Source: Bacillota bacterium
GTDB lineage: Bacteria > Bacillota > Bacilli > Paenibacillales > Paenibacillaceae
Reading direction: 5' to 3'
NCBI GenBank assembly: GCA_023386495.1
Contig: JAEWJS010000004.1
Coordinates: 28,857 to 92,856 of the forward strand
Length of the DNA: 64,000 bases
Below are positions 61,324 to 64,000 of the stretch, piece by piece. The position numbers were made by a program, and so were the translations under genes. Each line of letters opens with the position of its first letter. Positions within the stretch are counted from its first letter, which is position 1. A model generated the notes under the pieces. That model had not been told where the DNA came from. It was given only the letters and a program-made list of their open reading frames with translations, and did no database searches.

Positions 61324-63398
61324 TAATCGGCATGATCGCAGATGCTAATCTTCATCTTGAGCATATACCAGTCAAGCAGATCAAAGGCGTGAGCGCTCAG
61401 AAGGAACAAGAGCTTCACGCCTTTGGCGTTGTCACGGTAGCTGACTTACTGGGCTACTTCCCGTTCCGTTACGAGGATTACCGGCTGCGCGAGCTGGCCG
61501 ACGTGAAGAACGGGGAGAAGGCCACGATTCAAGGCAAAATCATGAGCGTGCCGTCGCTTCAGCGTTACGGCCGCGGCAAGACGAGGCTGACCTGCCGCAT
61601 CGCTGCGGGGGACATGCTCATTACGGCCGTCTGGTTCAACCGCCATTTCCTGCAGGACCAGCTCGTGCCGAGCCGCGAGGTGACGCTGACCGGCAAGTGG
61701 GACCAGCAGCGCAGGCAGCTGACGGTGTCCGACTCCGAGTTCCCGGACCGCGGCACGGCGAAGACAGGCACGCTGCAGCCGGTCTATTCGGTCGGCGGCG
61801 CGATTACGCAATCCTGGATCCGCAAGATCATCCAGCAGGCGCTCGCGCAATATGGCGCGATGGTTCCGGAAGTGCTGCCTGCCGTGCTGACGGAGCGGCA
61901 CGCGCTGATCCCGCGCAGCGAGGCGGTCATGCGCATGCATGTGCCGGGCGACACCGCGGAAGGGCTCGCAGCGCGCAAGCGGATGGCCTACGAGGAGCTG
62001 TTCCTGTTCCAATTGAAGCTGCAGGCTTTCCGAACGTTGACGCGGGACAAAATGGACGGCGTTCAGCATACGGCTGACAATGAGGCGGTCCGTTCGTTCG
62101 TGAAGGGGCTGCCGTTCGAGCTGACGGAATCGCAGAAGAAGGTCATTAACGAGATTATGCTCGACATGCGCAGCCCGTCCTGCATGAATCGGCTGCTGCA
62201 GGGCGACGTCGGCGCCGGCAAGACGGTCGTCGCAGCCGTCGCGCTGCATGCGACGGTCAAGTCCGGGCATCAAGGCGCGCTTATGGTGCCGACGGAAATT
62301 CTGGCAGAGCAGCATGCTCGCACGCTCGAGAAGCTGTTCGCCCCGTATGGCGTGCAGATCGGCCTGTTAACGGGCAGCTTGACGGAACGCCGGCGCCGCG
62401 ACGTGCTGGCAGGGCTGCAGATGGGGTTGATCGACATCGTCGTCGGCACGCATGCGCTCATCCAAGAGGATGTCTTCTTCCGGAGCCTGGGGCTTGTCGT
62501 GACCGACGAGCAGCATCGGTTCGGCGTCAACCAGCGCAGCGTGCTGCGGCGCAAGGGGATGAATCCCGATGTCCTGACGATGACGGCCACGCCGATTCCG
62601 CGCACGCTGGCGATTACCGCCTTCGGCGACATGGATGTCTCGACGTTGCGCGAGCGGCCGAAGGGCCGCATGCCGATCAAGACGTATTGGGTCAAGCATG
62701 CGATGATGGACCGCGTGCTGGGCTTCGTGCGGCGCGAAGTCGGCGAAGGGAGGCAAGCTTATGTCATCTGCCCGCTGATCGAGGAGTCCGAGAAGCTCGA
62801 CGTGCAGAACGCGATCGACCTGCATGTGCAGATGCAGCAGGCGTTCCCAGACTTGCGAGTAGCGCTGCTGCACGGCCGGTTGTCTGCGGCAGAGAAGGAG
62901 GCGGTCATGCGAGCCTTCGGCGAGGGCGAGACGCATGTGCTGGTTGCGACGACCGTCATCGAGGTCGGCGTCGACGTGCCGAATGCCACGCTCATGGTGA
63001 TCATGGATGCCGAGCGGTTCGGCCTGTCGCAGCTGCATCAGCTGCGCGGACGGGTCGGGCGCGGCGGCCATCAGTCGTATTGCGTGCTGGTCGCCGATCC
63101 GAAGTCGGAGACCGGCCAAGAGCGGATGAAGGTCATGACGGAGACGGACGACGGCTTCGAGGTGGCGCGGCGCGATCTGGAGCTGCGCGGTCCAGGCGAC
63201 TTCTTCGGCACGAAGCAGAGCGGCGTGCCGGACTTCAAGGTCGCGGATATGGCAGCCGACTTCGCGCTGCTAGAGGCGGCCCGCGACGACGCCGCAGAGC
63301 TGGTGTCGGACGCGTCGTTCTGGAAGGAGCCCGCGTATGCCGGGCTGCGGCAGTACTTGATGCGGGAACAGATTTTTCAGGGCGATCTGCTCGATTAG
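61320..63398 (+). CDS. recG: ATP-dependent DNA helicase RecG
   Basis: 692 residues. Wedge domain (TGKWDQQRRQLTVSDSEF), Walker A GDVGAGKTVVAAVAL, DEQH box, TATPIPRTLAIT, and ATTVIEVGVDVPNATLM, QLRGRVGRGG. It regresses stalled forks and resolves recombination intermediates. The GTG 61320 overlaps the DegV stop; ATG 61332 is the other candidate, both with weak ribosome sites. Last gene of the conserved yloA-recG cluster. Confidence 0.97.
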   Translation: MIIGMIADANLHLEHIPVKQIKGVSAQKEQELHAFGVVTVADLLGYFPFRYEDYRLRELADVKNGEKATIQGKIMSVPSLQRYGRGKTRLTCRIAAGDMLITAVWFNRHFLQDQLVPSREVTLTGKWDQQRRQLTVSDSEFPDRGTAKTGTLQPVYSVGGAITQSWIRKIIQQALAQYGAMVPEVLPAVLTERHALIPRSEAVMRMHVPGDTAEGLAARKRMAYEELFLFQLKLQAFRTLTRDKMDGVQHTADNEAVRSFVKGLPFELTESQKKVINEIMLDMRSPSCMNRLLQGDVGAGKTVVAAVALHATVKSGHQGALMVPTEILAEQHARTLEKLFAPYGVQIGLLTGSLTERRRRDVLAGLQMGLIDIVVGTHALIQEDVFFRSLGLVVTDEQHRFGVNQRSVLRRKGMNPDVLTMTATPIPRTLAITAFGDMDVSTLRERPKGRMPIKTYWVKHAMMDRVLGFVRREVGEGRQAYVICPLIEESEKLDVQNAIDLHVQMQQAFPDLRVALLHGRLSAAEKEAVMRAFGEGETHVLVATTVIEVGVDVPNATLMVIMDAERFGLSQLHQLRGRVGRGGHQSYCVLVADPKSETGQERMKVMTETDDGFEVARRDLELRGPGDFFGTKQSGVPDFKVADMAADFALLEAARDDAAELVSDASFWKEPAYAGLRQYLMREQIFQGDLLD

Positions 63399-63513
63399 AC
63401 ATCCGCGTAGCAACTTACGGGCACGGGCGGCATATCCTTTACAGACTGCGGTGCAGGTTAGAATGAATGGCTGCACCGGCCACATTCTCGTAAACGGAGG
63501 TGCTCCGGAACAA

Positions 63514-63801
63514 GTGAGCTACCAGAAATATGGAATCCGTCCGGAACTGGTCGGACGCGTGAAGATGAAGATGAAGAATCCGGCGGCCAAGGATCGGATC
63601 AAGGCCATGTTGAACGGCGTGACGAAGTGGGATCTGCAGGACCGCCAGAAGGTGAGAAGGCTGGTCAAGTCCGCGGCCAGCATCCTGAACGAGCCGCTCT
63701 CCGATGCGCAGGAGGAGCAGCTCGTCCAATTCGTCATCGGGCAGAAGATCGACCCGAACAATACGCTGCACCTGATCCGGCTGTGGGGCATGTTCCGCTA
63801 G
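63514..63801 (+). CDS. Stage VI sporulation protein F-like protein
   Basis: 95 residues. The central and C-terminal part (DRQKVRRLVKSAASILNEPLSDAQEEQLVQFVIG) resembles Bacillus SpoVIF (YjcC), a late mother-cell sporulation protein that affects coat assembly. GTG 63514 follows GGAGG at 63497 by 11 bases. Small helical, no membrane segment. Ends at a strong terminator. Confidence 0.75.
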   Translation: MSYQKYGIRPELVGRVKMKMKNPAAKDRIKAMLNGVTKWDLQDRQKVRRLVKSAASILNEPLSDAQEEQLVQFVIGQKIDPNNTLHLIRLWGMFR

Positions 63802-63816
63802 CCGGCCGAGAGCGGC

Positions 63817-63876
63817 AAGAAGGGCCTTCGAGGCATCCGGCGTCACTGCCGGCTGCCCCGAAGGCCCTTGTCTTGT
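63817..63876 (+). terminator. Terminator after the SpoVIF-like gene
   Basis: Long stem AAGGGCCTTCG / CGAAGGCCCTT with an inner CCGGC..GCCGG hairpin, followed by GTCTTGT. Confidence 0.85.
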
Positions 63877-63895
63877 CGGATGCTAGTGAGCGTGA

Positions 63896-64000
63896 ACGCG
63901 ATAGCGAAGCTTTTGCGCTGATAATGTACCTTGATGCGCTAAATTCGCTCAGATCACCGCGAATCTATCGGTTAGTGTATCTAATTCGCTATTTAGCGAA
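63896..64000. repeat. R2 palindromic repeat cluster, second locus (cut by window end)
   Basis: ATAGCGAAGC..TTGCGCT..ATGCGCTA at 63901-63940 aligns to 40812-40851 at 32 of 40 bases, and the perfect palindrome TTCGCTATTTAGCGAA recurs at 63985-64000. AATTCGCTC and TAGCG words fill the space between. No gene. Confidence 0.7.

Overview
The window is a chromosomal segment of a spore-forming Gram-positive of the Bacillales. Gene content (ccpA, spoVM, spoVIF-like, prpC-prkC, remA, ylbF-ylbG, a T-box leader) and gene order match Bacillus. The base composition is visibly GC-rich, and several genes and intergenic repeats look like Paenibacillaceae (Paenibacillus or a relative). The family-level assignment is an inference. 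No rRNA, tRNA, CRISPR array, prophage or intact transposase gene was seen.

Layout. 1-3.4 kb: 3' part of a sugar PTS EIICBA gene overlapping ptsI. 3.5-9 kb: pfpI-like, VanZ-like, a zinc-finger protein, ccpA, mtnN, acuC and acuA. 9-17 kb: acsA, a class A penicillin-binding protein with two Fn3 domains, a T-box-controlled TyrZ-type tyrosyl-tRNA synthetase and rpsD; the ccpA-acu-acsA-tyrS-rpsD order is also known from Bacillus. 17-34 kb: mixed genes, including a diguanylate cyclase, M29 and M20 peptidases, a histidine-less HPr-like protein, ylaN, two stress/envelope proteins, ftsW, a secreted nuclease, an XPB-type helicase with its partner protein, ylbF-ylbG, a LysR regulator and a PHP phosphoesterase. 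34.7-63.8 kb: the conserved yloA-to-recG cluster: rqcH, Ca2+ ATPase, (dapF, yitJ), remA, gmk, rpoZ, coaBC, priA, def, fmt, rsmB, rlmN, prpC, prkC, rsgA, rpe, spoVM, rpmB, yloU, fakA, degV, recG, spoVIF.

How the genes work together. EIICBA, EI, CcpA and possibly the HPr-like protein belong to carbon uptake and catabolite control, and acsA/acuA/acuC (acetyl-CoA synthetase with its acetylase and deacetylase) are likely CcpA-controlled through a candidate cre in the acsA leader. The large cluster joins translation maturation (def, fmt, rsmB, rlmN, rsgA, rqcH), replication restart/repair (priA, recG) and PASTA-kinase signalling (prpC/prkC). FakA next to a DegV/FakB protein suggests exogenous fatty-acid phosphorylation.

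The most unusual content is intergenic. Four copies of a ~150-bp repeat (called R1 here) with 9-12 bp terminal inverted repeats and covarying internal hairpins lie at 3428-3577, 10958-11109, 40431-40616 and 56842-56992, always in the same orientation relative to the 3' end of a gene. In three of them the repeat end itself encodes the last two or three codons and the stop of the neighbouring gene (pfpI, dapF, rpe). A second family of CGCTA-type palindromes (R2), a third imperfect repeat (R3) and a 361-bp segment bounded by a perfect 13-bp inverted repeat are also present; several coincide with breaks in the otherwise conserved gene order. No unmistakable new defence or biosynthetic system is visible; the R1 family is the best candidate for something undescribed.
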